Assembly: GCA_963715485.1 (NCBI GenBank)
Contig: OY970244.1
Location: 3,038,001 to 3,102,000 of the forward strand
Length of the DNA stretch: 64,000 nt
Source of the DNA: SG8-30 sp963715485
GTDB lineage: Bacteria > Pseudomonadota > Gammaproteobacteria > Steroidobacterales > Steroidobacteraceae
Direction of reading: 5' to 3'
Part shown: one piece after another, positions 8,450 through 16,663 of the stretch
Layout of the letters: each line of letters starts with the position of its first letter
How positions within the stretch are numbered: the first letter of the stretch is position 1
Translations under genes and position numbers: made by a program
Notes under the pieces: model-generated
The model's database searches: none
What the model saw: the letters and a program-made list of their open reading frames with translations, nothing else
Told to the model about the DNA's origin: nothing

Positions 8450-9454
8450 TCACGCCGACTTGAGCTCGTCCTCGCGTCGCAGGCTGGCCGGCGGCCAGCC
8501 CTCGATGCGCATGCCGAGCGTCAGGCCGTGGCTTTCCAGCACTTCCTTGATTTCGGTGAGCGACTTCTTGCCCAGGTTCGGCGTCCGCAGCAACTCGACT
8601 TCGGTACGCTGCACGAGGTCGCCGATGTAATGGATGTTCTCGGCCTTGAGGCAGTTGGCGCTGCGGACCGTGAGCTCGAGCTCGTCGACCGGACGCAGCA
8701 GGATTGGGTCGGGCAGCGGACCGGAAGGCTGCGAGCTGATCTCGCCCTGGCCCTCGAGCTCGACGAATACCGTCAGTTGCTCCTTGAGGATCCCGCCGGC
8801 TCGCCGGATTGCTTCCTCGGGATCGATCGTGCCGTTGGTCTCGATATCGATGATCAGCTTGTCCAGGTCGGTGCGCTGCTCGACGCGGGCGGATTCCACG
8901 CCGTAGGTCACGCGACTAACCGGTGAGAACGACGCATCCAGCTGCAGCCGGCCGATCGGGCGGGTCTGTTCTTCGAACTCGACGCGCTGCGCTGCCGGGC
9001 GATAGCCGCGTCCGCGCTCGATCTTGAGCGTCATGTTCAGGTCGATGGGCTTCGTGAGCGTGGCGATGACCAGGTCGGGATTCACGATCTCGACATCGTG
9101 GTCGGACTGGATGTCGCCGGCAGTCACGGGGCCCGGGCCCTTCTTGTGCAGGCGCAATTCGGTTTCATTGCGCGCATGCATGCGGATCGCAATGCCCTTG
9201 AGGTTGAGCAGAATGTCAACGACATCCTCCTGCACCCCCTCGATGCTGGTGTACTCGTGCAGTACGCCGTCGATCTCGACCTCGGTCACGGCACAGCCGG
9301 GCATGGAGGAGAGAAGCACGCGGCGCAGCGCATTGCCCAGCGTGTGGCCGAAGCCCCGCTCGAATGGCTCGATCACGATGCGCGCATGACGCGGCGCCGT
9401 GGTGGTCACCTTGACCGACTTTGGTTTCAAGAATTCCGTGGCGGATCCCTGCAT
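8450..9454 (-). CDS. rpoA: RNA polymerase alpha subunit
   Basis: 334 residues. Alpha dimerises to nucleate core RNA polymerase. The N-terminal domain (1-235) has RGFGHTLGNALRRVLLSSMPG and the ARVEQRTDLDKL segment, and the C-terminal domain (about 250-325) has the LRPVDELELTVRSANCLKAE and TPNLGKKSLTEIK helices that bind UP elements and activators. ATG 9454 was chosen because AAGGGTGA lies six bases upstream; the alternative GTG at 9463 sits directly against that ribosome site. It follows rpsD by 12 bases, which suggests translational coupling. Confidence 0.98.
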   Translation of the reverse strand: MQGSATEFLKPKSVKVTTTAPRHARIVIEPFERGFGHTLGNALRRVLLSSMPGCAVTEVEIDGVLHEYTSIEGVQEDVVDILLNLKGIAIRMHARNETELRLHKKGPGPVTAGDIQSDHDVEIVNPDLVIATLTKPIDLNMTLKIERGRGYRPAAQRVEFEEQTRPIGRLQLDASFSPVSRVTYGVESARVEQRTDLDKLIIDIETNGTIDPEEAIRRAGGILKEQLTVFVELEGQGEISSQPSGPLPDPILLRPVDELELTVRSANCLKAENIHYIGDLVQRTEVELLRTPNLGKKSLTEIKEVLESHGLTLGMRIEGWPPASLRREDELKSA

Positions 9455-9466
9455 GACCGTCACCCT

Positions 9467-10090
9467 TTACTTTGAGTAGAGCTCGACGACGAGATTTTCA
9501 TTGATGTCCGGCAGAATCTGGTCGCGGTCTGGGAGCGACTTGAAGGTGCCGGAAAGTTTTTTCTCGTCGACTTCGACCCAGTCGGGTAGCCCGACCTGGG
9601 TTGCGATGGCAAGTGCCGCGGTGATGCGCATCTGTTTCTGCGCCTTGTCGCGCACAGAGATGACATCGCCTGCCTTGCACTGATACGAAGGCACGTTGAC
9701 CAGCTCGCCGTTGACCGTGATGCCCTTGTGGGACACCAGCTGGCGGGCCTCGGCACGGGTCGAGGCAAATCCCATGCGGTAGACAACGTTGTCGAGGCGC
9801 GCCTCGAGGTAGCGCAGCAGGTTCTCGCCGGTCGAACCAGGCCGCCCCGCGGCGCGCGCGTAGTAATTATGGAATTGCCGTTCGAGCACTCCGTACATGC
9901 GGCGCAGCTTCTGCTTTTCCCGCAGCTGCAGGCCATAGTCGGAGAGCCGCGTGCGGCGCTCGCCCTTTATGCCGCCCGGCGGCACTTCGAGTTTGCACTT
10001 GCTCTCGAGAGGCTTGACCGCGCTCTTCAGGAACAGGTCAGTTCCCTCGCGACGCGAGAGCTTGCACTTGGGACCGAGATACCTCGCCAT
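9467..10090 (-). CDS. rpsD: 30S ribosomal protein S4
   Basis: 207 residues (E. coli 206). A primary 16S rRNA binder; in enterics S4 also represses the alpha operon by binding its leader. The N-terminus MARYLGPKCKLSRREGTDL and the S4 RNA-binding motif ARLDNVVYRMGFASTRAEARQLVSHKGI (about 95-125) are clear. It is located between rpsK and rpoA as in other gammaproteobacteria. Confidence 0.98.
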   Translation of the reverse strand: MARYLGPKCKLSRREGTDLFLKSAVKPLESKCKLEVPPGGIKGERRTRLSDYGLQLREKQKLRRMYGVLERQFHNYYARAAGRPGSTGENLLRYLEARLDNVVYRMGFASTRAEARQLVSHKGITVNGELVNVPSYQCKAGDVISVRDKAQKQMRITAALAIATQVGLPDWVEVDEKKLSGTFKSLPDRDQILPDINENLVVELYSK

Positions 10091-10103
10091 GATTTTCTAG
10101 CCC

Positions 10104-10508
10104 TCAGACGCGCCGCTTCTTGGGCGGGCGGCAACCGTTGTGGGGAATTGGCGTGACGTCCTCGATGCTGGTCACCTTGAGACCGCAGCCGTTGAGTGCC
10201 CGGACCGCCGACTCGCGACCGGGGCCCGGGCCCCGTACCCGAACCTCGACCGTCCGCAGCCCGTAGTCCTGCGCGGCGGTGCCAGCCTTCTCGGCCGCGA
10301 CCTGCGCGGCAAACGGCGTGCTCTTGCGCGAACCGCGGAAGCCCGAGCCGCCGGAAGTCGCCCAGGACAATGTATTGCCCTGGCGATCGGTGATCGTCAC
10401 GATCGTGTTGTTGAACGAGGCGTGGATGTGCGCAATGCCATCCGACACCTGTCGCTTGGATTTCTTGCGGGCCTTGCTGGCGCCCGACCCTGACTGCTTT
10501 TCAGCCAT
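10104..10508 (-). CDS. rpsK: 30S ribosomal protein S11
   Basis: 134 residues (E. coli 129). It sits on the platform of the small subunit beside the mRNA exit/Shine-Dalgarno region. GIAHIHASFNNTIVTITD, GFRGSRKSTPFAAQ and the C-terminal VTPIPHNGCRPPKKRRV are the family signature segments. It lies 48 bases after rpsM and 13 before rpsD. Confidence 0.98.
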   Translation of the reverse strand: MAEKQSGSGASKARKKSKRQVSDGIAHIHASFNNTIVTITDRQGNTLSWATSGGSGFRGSRKSTPFAAQVAAEKAGTAAQDYGLRTVEVRVRGPGPGRESAVRALNGCGLKVTSIEDVTPIPHNGCRPPKKRRV

Positions 10509-10556
10509 CTTCCTGGATACCCGGAATTAGTTCGGAATTAATGCGGTCAGGCGCTA

Positions 10557-10937
10557 TCAGCGCTTGCCCGGTTGAGCCTTCGACTTGATCGCCGCGCGGC
10601 GCGGGCCCTTGCGCGTGCGCGAGTTGGTCCGCGTCCGCTGGCCGCGGACCGGCAGCCCCTTGCGGTGACGGATTCCCCGGTAGGCACCCAGGTCCATCAG
10701 CCGCTTGATGGCCATGGCGTTCTCGCGGCGGAGGTCGCCCTCTACCGTGAGCCTGGCCACCGCCGTACGCAACGAGGCGACCTCGGCTTCCGTGAGGTCA
10801 CGGACCTTGGTAGACGGCGCAACGCCGGCTGCCTGGCAGATCGCCTCGGACGCGGGACGGCCGATGCCGTAAATGTGCGTAAGCCCGATGACGATGTGCT
10901 TGTTCACCGGGATATTGATGCCGGCGATACGCGCCAT
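10557..10937 (-). CDS. rpsM: 30S ribosomal protein S13
   Basis: 126 residues (E. coli 118). Head protein of the 30S subunit that contacts the P-site tRNA and the L5/L31 bridge. MARIAGINIPVNKHIVIGLT, the helix-two-turn-helix and the RNA-binding tail GIRHRKGLPVRGQRTRTNSR are present. First gene of the alpha operon, behind its own promoter at 10971-10999. Confidence 0.98.
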   Translation of the reverse strand: MARIAGINIPVNKHIVIGLTHIYGIGRPASEAICQAAGVAPSTKVRDLTEAEVASLRTAVARLTVEGDLRRENAMAIKRLMDLGAYRGIRHRKGLPVRGQRTRTNSRTRKGPRRAAIKSKAQPGKR

Positions 10938-10970
10938 GACTACCTGCCCCTAAGCCGCGGAAAACGCAGC

Positions 10971-10999
10971 AGTATACGTGAAAACGACGATTCCCTCAA
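10971..10999 (-). promoter_or_regulatory. Promoter of the alpha operon (rpsM-rpsK-rpsD-rpoA-rplQ)
   Basis: On the minus strand, -35 TTGAGG (10994-10999), a 17-base spacer and -10 TATACT (10971-10976), in the 64-base rpmJ-rpsM gap. The start would fall near 10964, leaving a leader of about 27 bases. That is shorter than the S4-binding leader of E. coli. Confidence 0.75.
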
Positions 11000-11001
11000 C
11001 G

Positions 11002-11118
11002 TCAGCCCTGCCGCTGCTTGTGCCGGGCATCTGACGAGCAGATGACCCGCACCACGCCACGGCGGCGCACGATCTTGCAGTTCTTGCAGATCTTCTTGAC
11101 TGATGGACGTACCTTCAT
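11002..11118 (-). CDS. rpmJ: 50S ribosomal protein L36
   Basis: A 38-residue protein starting MKVRPSVKKICKNCK and ending RHKQRQG. The zinc ligands Cys11, Cys14, Cys27 and His33 are kept, so this is the zinc-binding (C+) form. It stabilises 23S rRNA in the large subunit. A GGAG-rich stretch precedes the ATG at 11118. It lies between secY and rpsM, the usual end of the spc operon. Confidence 0.97.
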   Translation of the reverse strand: MKVRPSVKKICKNCKIVRRRGVVRVICSSDARHKQRQG

Positions 11119-11130
11119 CTCTCCACTCCC

Positions 11131-11148
11131 CGGGCGACAAGTCGCCCG
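11131..11148 (-). promoter_or_regulatory. Perfect hairpin between secY and rpmJ
   Basis: CGGGCGAC and GTCGCCCG (11131-11138, 11141-11148) form a perfect inverted repeat that begins right after the secY stop codon and ends just before the rpmJ ribosome site. No T-run follows, so it is more likely an mRNA processing, stability or translational element than a terminator. Confidence 0.5.
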
Positions 11149-12504
11149 TCACCGAGGCGAGCCGGAACGGCCGTAGCCGCGCAGGTTCGCCTTCTTCATC
11201 AATCCCTCGTACTGGTGGGACATCAGGTGCGCCTGCAGCTGCGCCATGAAGTCCATCGCGACCACCACGAGGATAAGCAGCGACGTGCCGCCAAAGTAGA
11301 ACGGGACCCGCGCGTAGGCTGTCAACAATTCGGGCAACAGGCAGACGCCGGTCACGTACAACGCGCCCCAGACCGTAAGGCGCGTCAGTACCTTGTCGAT
11401 GTATTCGGCTGTTTGCTGCCCAGGCCGGATACCCGGGATAAACGCGCCGCCCTTCTTCAGGTTCTCCGCCGTCTCTCGCGAATTGAACACCAGTGCGGTG
11501 TAGAAGAAGCAGAAGAATATGATCAAGGCAGCATAGATCAGGATGTGCAACGGCTGTCCATAGCCGAGCGACGCGGCAATATTCTGCAGCGCCACCTGCC
11601 AGGTGCCCTCGCCCGTCGCGCCAGCGGCAAAGAAGCTGGCCAGGGTGGCCGGGAACAGCAGTAGCGACGAGGCGAAGATCGGCGGGATGACTCCCGACAT
11701 GTTCATCTTGAACGGCAGGTGGCTGGTCTGGCCGGCGTACATCTTGCGCCCGACCTGCCGCTTGGCGTAATTGACCGGGATGCGGCGCTGGGCGCGCTCC
11801 ACGAACACGCAGAAGGCGGTCACCGCCGCAATCAGCAGCAGCAGCAGGATGGCGAAGGCCGGGTTCATCTCGCCCGAACGCACCTGCTCGAGCGTGCCGC
11901 CGATAGCCGCCGGCAGGCCGGCGACGATGCCGGACAGGATGATCATCGAGATGCCGTTGCCGATGCCGCGCTCAGTGATCTGCTCGCCGAGCCACATGAG
12001 GAATATGGTGCCAGCCGCCAGCGTGATGGCCGCGATCACGACGAACTGCCAGCCGGGATTGAGCGCCACGCCCTGGTTCTGGAATGCGGTCGCCGCCCCG
12101 AAGCCCTGGAAGATCGCGAGCACCAGCGTGAAGTAACGGGTCCACTGGGTCAGCTTGCGCCGCCCGGCCTCGCCTTCCTTCTTCACGGCCGTCATCGTCG
12201 GCACCACTACCGCCATCATCTGGATGATGATCGAAGCCGAGATGTAGGGCATCACGCCCATCGCAAAAATCGACAGGCGCGACAGCGCTCCACCCGAGAA
12301 CATGTTGAACAGCCCGAGGATGGTGCCTTCCTGCTGGTCGAACAGGCGGGCCATGGCCGCCATGTCGAGCCCGGGCACGGGCACGAACGTGCCGATCCGG
12401 TAGACGACCAGCGCGCCCAGCAGGAACAGCAGGCGATAACGCATCTCGGTGAAGCGAGTCGCTTCACCCAGTGCGAGCGCCGGGTTCGATGCCTGTGTCG
12501 CCAA
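11149..12504 (-). CDS. secY: Protein translocase subunit SecY
   Basis: 451 residues, ten membrane helices: the channel of the SecYEG translocon in the inner membrane. Helix 1 is FLLGALVVYRIGTFVPVPG with the plug after it, TM5 carries LWLGEQITERGIGNGIS, and the C-terminal cytoplasmic loop with SHQYEGLMKKANLRGYGR is intact. The start is TTG at 12504: GGCAGGAG lies six bases before it and the product aligns with other SecY from there. The longer open frame to 12579 adds only Arg-rich residues and overlaps rplO. Fixed place between rplO and rpmJ. Confidence 0.96.
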   Translation of the reverse strand: MATQASNPALALGEATRFTEMRYRLLFLLGALVVYRIGTFVPVPGLDMAAMARLFDQQEGTILGLFNMFSGGALSRLSIFAMGVMPYISASIIIQMMAVVVPTMTAVKKEGEAGRRKLTQWTRYFTLVLAIFQGFGAATAFQNQGVALNPGWQFVVIAAITLAAGTIFLMWLGEQITERGIGNGISMIILSGIVAGLPAAIGGTLEQVRSGEMNPAFAILLLLLIAAVTAFCVFVERAQRRIPVNYAKRQVGRKMYAGQTSHLPFKMNMSGVIPPIFASSLLLFPATLASFFAAGATGEGTWQVALQNIAASLGYGQPLHILIYAALIIFFCFFYTALVFNSRETAENLKKGGAFIPGIRPGQQTAEYIDKVLTRLTVWGALYVTGVCLLPELLTAYARVPFYFGGTSLLILVVVAMDFMAQLQAHLMSHQYEGLMKKANLRGYGRSGSPR

Positions 12505-12535
12505 GTCGTACTCCTGCCGTGCTGACGCGGGCCGC

Positions 12536-12988
12536 TCAGGCCGCCGCGCCCTCCTCGATCCGCCCGCCCGCCTGCTCAATTGCAGCGCGCGCGCCCTTGG
12601 TAGCCACGACCTCGGGGCCCTTGACGGTGATGGCGCGCTCGATCTTCCCCGACAGGATGATGCGGGCCTTCTCCGTGCCGGCCGGCACGACGCTCGCGGC
12701 CTTGAGGCCAGCGAGGTCGACGACGTCGCCCTTGATCTTGATCAGGTCGGTCAGCGTCACCTCGGCACGTGTGCGTTTCATGGCCGAGCGGAAGCCAACC
12801 TTCGGCAGGCGCCGCTGCAGCGGCACCTGGCCGCCCTCAAAGCCGACCTTGTGGTAGCCGCCCTTGCGCGCCTTCTGCCCCTTGCCGCCGCGGCCGCAGG
12901 TCTTCCCCTGGCCGGCCGATGCGCCGCGGCCGACGCGCAGTCGCGGCTTCTTGCTGCCCGCACCGGGCTTCAGGTCATTCAATCGCAT
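12536..12988 (-). CDS. rplO: 50S ribosomal protein L15
   Basis: 150 residues (E. coli 144). Assembly protein of the large subunit. The Gly/Lys/Arg-rich extended N-terminus (RLNDLKPGAGSKK...GRGGKGQKARKGG) threads into 23S rRNA, and the globular C-terminal domain follows from about residue 70. It lies 11 bases after rpmD. Confidence 0.98.
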   Translation of the reverse strand: MRLNDLKPGAGSKKPRLRVGRGASAGQGKTCGRGGKGQKARKGGYHKVGFEGGQVPLQRRLPKVGFRSAMKRTRAEVTLTDLIKIKGDVVDLAGLKAASVVPAGTEKARIILSGKIERAITVKGPEVVATKGARAAIEQAGGRIEEGAAA

Positions 12989-12999
12989 GGTCCTGCTCC

Positions 13000-13185
13000 T
13001 CAGGCCTGCTCTACCCGCAGCAGGTGCTGCGCGGCACGGATCATCCCGCGGTTCTCGGGGGAGTCATCGACGATCCGCGTGTCACGGATGCGCTTCAGTC
13101 CCAGGCCGCGCACCGACGAGCGGATGTTCTTCAACTGCCCGGCTATGCTGCCGGTCAGCGTGATTTTCAATTTCGCATTAGCCAT
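13000..13185 (-). CDS. rpmD: 50S ribosomal protein L30
   Basis: 61 residues with the short bacterial L30 fold (KITLTGSIAG, LGLKRIRDTRIVDDSPENRGMI). It binds 5S/23S rRNA near the central protuberance. It lies three bases after rpsE, so the pair is probably translationally coupled. Confidence 0.97.
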   Translation of the reverse strand: MANAKLKITLTGSIAGQLKNIRSSVRGLGLKRIRDTRIVDDSPENRGMIRAAQHLLRVEQA

Positions 13186-13188
13186 GGC

Positions 13189-13695
13189 TCAGCCCAGGAT
13201 CTCTTCAACTGTCTTGCCGCGCTTGGCCGCGATGTCCTCCGGCGAGCTCACCCGCGCGAAGGCGTCGAACGCCGCCCGGACCACGTTGATCGGGTTGCGC
13301 GAACCGTAGCTCTTCGCCAGCACATTGCGCACACCGGCGCACTCGAACACCGCCCGCATACCACCGCCCGCGATCACGCCGGTACCGTCGGAGGCCGGCT
13401 GCATGATGACGCGCGTCGTGCCGTGCCGACCCTTGACTGCGTAGTGCAGCGTGTCGTTCCTAAGCGGGACGTTGATCATGTTGCGGCGTGCTTGCTGCAT
13501 CGCCTTGGCGATTGCCGTCGGCACCTCGCGCGCCTTGCCGTAACCGAAGCCAACACGACCGGCGCCGTCACCGACCACGGTCAAGGCGGTGAAACCGAAC
13601 TGGCGGCCACCCTTGACGACCTTGGCGGTGCGATTGACGGTGACCAGCTTTTCCAGCAGGTCATCGGTCGCGGGGCCCCTTTGCTCTCGTGCCAT
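13189..13695 (-). CDS. rpsE: 30S ribosomal protein S5
   Basis: 168 residues (E. coli 167). S5 helps decoding accuracy and mRNA unwinding at the entry site. The dsRBD-like N-terminal half carries VVKGGRQFGFTALTVVGDG and GRVGFGYGKAREVP; the C-terminal half has RAVFECAGVRNVLAKSYGS. The spectinomycin-loop residues look like wild type. It sits between rplR and rpmD. Confidence 0.98.
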   Translation of the reverse strand: MAREQRGPATDDLLEKLVTVNRTAKVVKGGRQFGFTALTVVGDGAGRVGFGYGKAREVPTAIAKAMQQARRNMINVPLRNDTLHYAVKGRHGTTRVIMQPASDGTGVIAGGGMRAVFECAGVRNVLAKSYGSRNPINVVRAAFDAFARVSSPEDIAAKRGKTVEEILG

Positions 13696-13713
13696 TGTAG
13701 ATTTACCCCTGAA

Positions 13714-14076
13714 TCAGAACTCGAGGCCAGCCTCGCGGGCTGCCTCGGCCAGCGCCTTGACGCGACCGTGATACATGAAGCCGGAGCGATCGAACGCCAC
13801 CTGCGTGACGCCGGCCGCCTTGGCGCGCTCGGCGATGACCCGGCCGACCGCAGCAGCAGCCGCCGCGTTGCCCGTGCCCTCGAGACCCTGCGAAACATCC
13901 TTCTGCAGCGTCGACGCAGTCACGATCACGCGCGCGCCATCGGCGCTCGTGACCTGCGCGTAGATGTGCCGCGGAGTACGGTGCACCGTCAGACGCGCCG
14001 TACCGATCTCGCGGATCTTTGCCCGGCCGCGCGTGGCGCGACGCAGGCGCTTGTCCTTCTTGGTGAGCTGTGCCAT
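13714..14076 (-). CDS. rplR: 50S ribosomal protein L18
   Basis: 120 residues (E. coli 117). L18 binds 5S rRNA and anchors it in the central protuberance. LTVHRTPRHIYAQV and the C-terminal DRSGFMYHGRVKALAEAAREAGLEF segment are diagnostic. It starts five bases after the rplF stop. Confidence 0.98.
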   Translation of the reverse strand: MAQLTKKDKRLRRATRGRAKIREIGTARLTVHRTPRHIYAQVTSADGARVIVTASTLQKDVSQGLEGTGNAAAAAAVGRVIAERAKAAGVTQVAFDRSGFMYHGRVKALAEAAREAGLEF

Positions 14077-14081
14077 GGCGA

Positions 14082-14621
14082 TTACTTCTTCTTGCCTTCC
14101 TTGAGCACGATCTTCTCGCCGGCGTAACGCACGCCCTTGCCCTTGTAGGGCTCAGGCGGCCGGAAGCCACGGATTTCCGCCGCGACCTGGCCGACTTGCT
14201 GACGATCGTTGCCCTTGATGAGTACCTCGGTCTGGCTGGGCGTCTCGATCGAAACGCCCTCCGGGACCTGGTAGCTAACCGGGTGCGAAAAGCCCAGGGT
14301 CAGGTTCAGCGCCTTGCCCTGCAGCTGCGCGCGGTAGCCGACCCCGAGTAGCTCCAGCTTGCGCTCGAAACCCTCGGAAACGCCGGTGACCATGTTGGCC
14401 AGGTGCGCGCGCGTGGCGCCAGCGGTCGGCACCAGCGCCTTCGACTCCGGGCCGTCGGCGATCTTCACGACCAGTTGCTGCCCATCCTGCGCGACGGAAA
14501 TTCCGCGCGACAACGGCAGATTCAAAGAACCCCTGGTTCCCTTCACCGTGACCGACTGCGGGCTCACCGTGGCGGTGACGCCCTTCGGAAGGTCGACGGG
14601 TTTCTTGGCTACACGAGACAT
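14082..14621 (-). CDS. rplF: 50S ribosomal protein L6
   Basis: 179 residues from ATG 14621 (E. coli 177); upstream codons of the longer open frame are not conserved. It lies near the sarcin-ricin loop and the elongation-factor site. Duplicated L6 fold, with the C-terminal motif RPPEPYKGKGVRYAGEKI. It is in the spc operon between rpsH and rplR. Confidence 0.97.
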   Translation of the reverse strand: MSRVAKKPVDLPKGVTATVSPQSVTVKGTRGSLNLPLSRGISVAQDGQQLVVKIADGPESKALVPTAGATRAHLANMVTGVSEGFERKLELLGVGYRAQLQGKALNLTLGFSHPVSYQVPEGVSIETPSQTEVLIKGNDRQQVGQVAAEIRGFRPPEPYKGKGVRYAGEKIVLKEGKKK

Positions 14622-14658
14622 GATCGAAAAGACCCCTGTTACCGTTGCCCAGATGGCC

Positions 14659-15054
14659 TCAGGCCACCACGCAAAGCACTTCGCCACCCTGGCCGATGCG
14701 GCGGGCATCGCGGTCCGTCATCACGCCCTGGGGCGTGGACACGATCACGACGCCGAGGCCACCGAGCACCTTCGGCAGCGCGGTCTTGCCGCGGTACTGC
14801 CTGAGCCCGGGCCGCGACGCACGATCGAGACGCTCAATCACCGGCCGGCCCTGGTAGTACTTCAGCGCAACCACAAGGGTTGCCTTGCTGCCGTCCTGGC
14901 GGATCGCGTAATCAGCGATGTAGCCCTCGTCCTTCAGGACACGCGCAATGGCAACCTTGACCCTGGAAGAACCCACGGTGACCTCGGCCTTGCCGGCCGC
15001 CTGGCCGTTGCGAATGCGGGTCAGGAAGTCCGCGATCGGATCAGTCATGCTCAT
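14659..15054 (-). CDS. rpsH: 30S ribosomal protein S8
   Basis: 131 residues (E. coli 130). Central-domain assembly protein; in enterics it also represses the spc operon by binding a site at rplE. It begins MSMTDPIADFLTRIRNGQ and ends with the conserved VSTPQGVMTDRDARRIGQGGEVLCVV. It lies 12 bases after rpsN. Confidence 0.98.
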   Translation of the reverse strand: MSMTDPIADFLTRIRNGQAAGKAEVTVGSSRVKVAIARVLKDEGYIADYAIRQDGSKATLVVALKYYQGRPVIERLDRASRPGLRQYRGKTALPKVLGGLGVVIVSTPQGVMTDRDARRIGQGGEVLCVVA

Positions 15055-15066
15055 ATCGGTAAATCC

Positions 15067-15372
15067 TTACCAGCTCGACTTGCGAAGGCCGGGAATGTCG
15101 CCGCGCATCGTCGCCTCGCGCAGCTTGGTGCGGGCAAGCCCGAACTTGTGGTACGTGCCGCGTGGACGGCCGGTGATCGCGCAACGCTCACGCAACCGCG
15201 ACGGGCTCGCGTCGCGCGGCAGCTTCTGCAGCGACTCCACGGCCACTGCACGCTCCTCAGCCGACAGCTTCGGGTCGTGTATCTGCTGCTTGAGCTTGGC
15301 GCGCTTCACCGCGTACTTCTTTACCGTCTTTTCGCGATGCTTTTCGCGCTGGATCATGCTGGTCTTGGCCAT
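15067..15372 (-). CDS. rpsN: 30S ribosomal protein S14, zinc-free long form
   Basis: 101 residues, the long form without the CxxC...CxxC zinc ribbon found in the 61-residue paralogue. It assembles late in the 30S head. The C-terminal RERCAITGRPRGTYHKFGLAR is the family core. It lies three bases after rplE. Confidence 0.97.
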   Translation of the reverse strand: MAKTSMIQREKHREKTVKKYAVKRAKLKQQIHDPKLSAEERAVAVESLQKLPRDASPSRLRERCAITGRPRGTYHKFGLARTKLREATMRGDIPGLRKSSW

Positions 15373-15375
15373 GGG

Positions 15376-15924
15376 TCACTTCCTGAACGGAAAGTTGAAT
15401 GCCTCGAGCAGCGCGCGGCCCGCCGCGTCGTCGCCCGCCGTCGTGGAAATGGTGATGTCCATTCCGCGCAGCTGGTCGATCTGGTCGTAGGCAATCTCTG
15501 GAAAAATGATCTGCTCCTTGACACCGAAGCTGTAGTTGCCGCGGCCATCGAAGGAGCGCGGGTTGACCCCGCGGAAGTCGCGGATGCGTGGCATCGCGAT
15601 GTTGATCAGGCGGTCGAGGAAATCGTACATGCGGGCGCCGCGCAGGGTCACCTTGCAGCCAACCGGCAGGCCTTCACGTAGCTTGAAGGTAGCCACGGAC
15701 TTGCGCGACGCGCGTACCGACGGCTTCTGCCCGGTGATCTTCGCCAGGTCCTCGGTCGCGGCGTCCATGACCTTCTTGTCGGCCACGGCCTCGCCCACAC
15801 CCATGTTCAGCGTGATCTTGGCGATCCGGGGAACTTCCATGTCGTTTTCAAGCTCGAGCTCCTTCATGAGCTTCTGCTTCACGACTTCGTGGTAATGCTT
15901 GTGCAGCCTGGCCTGGTAAGCCAT
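15376..15924 (-). CDS. rplE: 50S ribosomal protein L5
   Basis: 182 residues from ATG 15924 (E. coli 179); an in-frame GTG at 15945 overlapping the rplX stop is possible, but GGAGA lies at a suitable distance before the ATG. It binds 5S rRNA and contacts P-site tRNA. ITLNMGVGEAVADKK, GCKVTLRGARMYDFLDRL and FDGRGNYSFGVKEQIIFPEI are conserved. In the spc operon. Confidence 0.97.
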   Translation of the reverse strand: MAYQARLHKHYHEVVKQKLMKELELENDMEVPRIAKITLNMGVGEAVADKKVMDAATEDLAKITGQKPSVRASRKSVATFKLREGLPVGCKVTLRGARMYDFLDRLINIAMPRIRDFRGVNPRSFDGRGNYSFGVKEQIIFPEIAYDQIDQLRGMDITISTTAGDDAAGRALLEAFNFPFRK

Positions 15925-15941
15925 GTCTCGAGTCTCCACGC

Positions 15942-16259
15942 TCACAGGTCAACGACTTCGTCGTTGGACTTGAAGTAACGGACCTTGCGGCCGTCCTCCA
16001 GCTTCCTGAAGCCCACGCGATCGGCCTTCTTGGTCGCTGGATTCCATAGCGCCACGTTGGACGCCTGTATCGGGGCTTCCTTCTGGATGATTGCCCCGGT
16101 CACGCCCCGTGACGGGTTCGGCTTCTGGTGCTTCTTGACCATGTTCACGTTCTCGACGAGCACGCGGTCTCCCTCGAGCACGCGAATCACGGTACCGGTC
16201 CGGCCCTTGTCACGGCCGGTGATGATGACGACGGTGTCGCCCTTGCGAATTCTGTTCAT
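15942..16259 (-). CDS. rplX: 50S ribosomal protein L24
   Basis: 105 residues (E. coli 104). Assembly initiator with a KOW motif (GDTVVIITGRDKGRTGTVIRV) that binds the 5' domain of 23S rRNA near the tunnel exit. GVTGAIIQKEAPIQASNVAL is also typical. It lies 16 bases after rplN. Confidence 0.98.
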   Translation of the reverse strand: MNRIRKGDTVVIITGRDKGRTGTVIRVLEGDRVLVENVNMVKKHQKPNPSRGVTGAIIQKEAPIQASNVALWNPATKKADRVGFRKLEDGRKVRYFKSNDEVVDL

Positions 16260-16275
16260 CGCCTTCCCCTCGCCG

Positions 16276-16644
16276 TCAAAGCACTTCCGGCGCGAGCGAA
16301 ATAATCTTCATGAACTGCGCGGTGCGCAGCTCGCGCGTCACGGGCCCGAAGATGCGGGTGCCGATCGGCTCCAGCTTGCTGGTCAGCAGCACGGCGGCAT
16401 TGCCGTCGAAGCGAATCAGCGACCCATCGGCGCGTCGCACTCCCTTGCGGGTGCGGACTACGACAGCGTCGTAGACCTCGCCCTTCTTGACCTTGCCGCG
16501 CGGGATCGCATCCTTGACGCTGACCTTGATGACATCGCCGACGCCCGCATAGCGGCGCCGGGTGCCTCCAAGCACCTTGATGCACATGAGTTCACGAGCG
16601 CCGGAGTTATCGGCGGCCTGGAGCCTCGTTTGCATTTGGATCAT
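16276..16644 (-). CDS. rplN: 50S ribosomal protein L14
   Basis: 122 residues, close to the universal 122-123. It forms intersubunit bridges and is the RsfS silencing-factor docking site. MIQMQTRLQAADNSGARELMCI and RPVTRELR-like EPIGTRIFGPVTRELR are invariant segments. First gene of the classical spc group, 19 bases after rpsQ with no room for a clear separate promoter. Confidence 0.98.
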   Translation of the reverse strand: MIQMQTRLQAADNSGARELMCIKVLGGTRRRYAGVGDVIKVSVKDAIPRGKVKKGEVYDAVVVRTRKGVRRADGSLIRFDGNAAVLLTSKLEPIGTRIFGPVTRELRTAQFMKIISLAPEVL

Positions 16645-16663
16645 CGGCTCAACCTCCCGGCGC

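Noticed and set aside
10940..11152. 70-codon minus-strand frame over rpmJ
   Set aside because: Overlaps the unmistakable L36 gene in another frame.
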